Assembly: GCF_000252125.1 (NCBI RefSeq)
Contig: NZ_AHKF01000020.1
Coordinates: forward strand, 186,001 to 250,000
Direction: 5' to 3'
Source: Flavobacterium frigoris PS1
Lineage (GTDB): Bacteria; Bacteroidota; Bacteroidia; Flavobacteriales; Flavobacteriaceae
Length of the DNA: 64,000 bases
A program made the translations under genes and the position numbers. Below are positions 63,093 to 64,000 of this stretch, piece by piece. The stretch's first letter is position 1. Every line of letters starts with the position of its first letter. The notes under the pieces were generated by a model that was not told the origin of the DNA, ran no database searches, and saw only the letters and a program-made list of their open reading frames with translations.

Positions 63093-64000
63093 TTAAGCAA
63101 TGCTATTGTTTGCTTTTATAAAGTCAGTAACTAAGTAACCTATCAATTTACCTATTAGGTGTTTGTTTTTTTCGTCATCCAAATCAGGGGCACCCTCACA
63201 TATGTGTATATAGGTAGCATTTTTGTTTTTACCGAAAAAGGAAATAAACTGCCTCAGTTCTTCCACAGAAAAACCACTCAGGGTCATGGCGCTACTGGCT
63301 ATATTGGGAAGTGCATCCAAATCAATTTCGATTCCGAAGCCATCGGTTTCGACAAATGCTAATGCGGTATTCATTTCCAGATTAAAATCCTTTTCTTTTC
63401 TAATTTTTATACTGTCATACGTATTATAGCGAACGCGATCTTCGGTTTTTTTAATTATGTCTAGTACACTTTTGGAAGTATAATTTTCGTGCAAACCAAA
63501 AACGAAATACTTTTTCAAAAATCCTTCTTCAAAAGCATAGGAGAAGCCATTTCCGCTATGACGCCCTTCTAAAATTCTAAAATCAGAATGTGCGTCAAAA
63601 TTTATGGCATTTATAGGTTTGCCTTTAGCCAATGCTGCTCCTTTAATATTACCGTAAGAGTTGTTGTGTCCACCTCCAATAATTATTGGGGTTTTTCCGG
63701 CTTTGATAATGTTAAATATTAGATGAGAAACATCTTTGTCAATTCTTTCCACTAACTGACTTAATTTAGATCGATCATCAATATCGTGGAAGTCCAAATG
63801 CTCTACTTCTTTCATTTCTTCGCGAACATTAACCTGTCCCAAAACGATAATTTGACTTCCTTTACAAAAGCGATTGTGTTGAATGTTGGCGATGTTTTTT
63901 ATGGCGCTATCCCAAGCAGATGCGGCTCCAGGTCTTCCATAATTAGCTCTAACACCAATATCTTCTGGAATTCCAAGTAGGACATACTTTGCTTCAGAGG
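63093..64000 (-). CDS. hutG: Formimidoylglutamase-like arginase-superfamily hydrolase (start outside window)
   Basis: At least 301 residues, 5' end beyond base 64000: in-frame codons run to the edge, reading YVLLGIPEDIGVRANYGRPG. The TTG at 63842 is not the true start. It belongs to the arginase/agmatinase/formimidoylglutamase superfamily. Metal-binding motifs are IIIGGGHNNSYGN, INFDAHSDFRILEG (DAHxD) and FGIEIDLDALPN (DxD). The combination and length resemble the Bacteroidota formimidoylglutamase that ends histidine breakdown, which would link it to hutH at 10832, but arginase-family substrate cannot be read from the motifs alone. No other hut gene is seen next to it. Confidence 0.75.
   Translation of the reverse strand, partial: SEAKYVLLGIPEDIGVRANYGRPGAASAWDSAIKNIANIQHNRFCKGSQIIVLGQVNVREEMKEVEHLDFHDIDDRSKLSQLVERIDKDVSHLIFNIIKAGKTPIIIGGGHNNSYGNIKGAALAKGKPINAINFDAHSDFRILEGRHSGNGFSYAFEEGFLKKYFVFGLHENYTSKSVLDIIKKTEDRVRYNTYDSIKIRKEKDFNLEMNTALAFVETDGFGIEIDLDALPNIASSAMTLSGFSVEELRQFISFFGKNKNATYIHICEGAPDLDDEKNKHLIGKLIGYLVTDFIKANNSIA

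Overview
The window is a low-GC chromosomal segment of a member of the Bacteroidota, almost certainly a Flavobacterium-like species. The evidence is the A+T-rich DNA, promoters of the TTG / TAnnTTTG type (best seen before the tRNA cluster and the thr leader), weak or absent Shine-Dalgarno sequences, and a flavobacterial gene set (fused aspartokinase/homoserine dehydrogenase, TamB beside TsaD, BshA, PG_1098-type methyltransferase, a hexosaminidase/beta-lactamase-fold fusion). It is housekeeping chromosome: I see no prophage, insertion sequence, CRISPR array, defence locus or rRNA. This is a reading by eye; no similarity search was run.

Layout. 0-1.6 kb: 5' part of isocitrate dehydrogenase (leaves the window) divergent from a LysR regulator. 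1.6-5.2 kb: sparse zone with an acetyltransferase, a SYLF protein and a YceI-like lipoprotein, separated by long non-genic DNA with several coding-like relics, including a frameshifted ORF at 4655-5027. 5.2-10.4 kb: threonine operon thrA-thrB-thrC (minus strand), preceded by a 34-codon Thr-rich leader peptide gene that is too short for usual gene calling. 10.8-16.5 kb: histidine ammonia-lyase, a protease-like/RimK fusion and ClpC. 16.8-22.8 kb: gyrA, a TPR protein, an NlpC/P60 hydrolase and a thiolase. 23.0-23.4 kb: tRNA-Ser, tRNA-Pro, tRNA-Arg. 23.5-31.1 kb: D-Ala-D-Ala dipeptidase, a minus-strand operon (AI-2E-type permease, methyltransferase, secreted protein), an M43 metalloprotease and tsaD-rsmE-DUF4159.

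31.3-39.7 kb, plus strand: tamB, then pfkA, gapA, a BadF/NAGK-type sugar kinase and mgsA, a run devoted to upper glycolysis and the methylglyoxal bypass. 39.8-43.0 kb, minus strand: RidA and an LptD-like protein. 43.1-52.98 kb, plus strand: envelope and redox run of amidase, MCE/MlaD protein, two Fe-S proteins, a conserved unknown, a NagZ/beta-lactamase-fold fusion, bshA and a PrcB-like lipoprotein. 53-64 kb: outer-membrane barrel, LpxH-like phosphoesterase, aroC, two paralogous dicarboxylate/amino-acid symporters, a TPR hybrid histidine kinase, Hsp20, a DEAD-box helicase and a formimidoylglutamase-like enzyme cut by the window end.

Functional threads: amino-acid supply (thrABC with leader, aroC, hutH, hutG-like), envelope building and recycling (LptD, TamB, MCE, amidase, NagZ-like fusion, D-Ala-D-Ala dipeptidase, NlpC/P60), glycolysis with overflow control, and protein quality control (ClpC, Hsp20). 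The most interesting unannotated element is the thr leader. Several starts are corrected from promoter position or sequence (thrB, hutH, tsaD, lptD, aroC, the membrane Fe-S protein), and the tamB start looks damaged.
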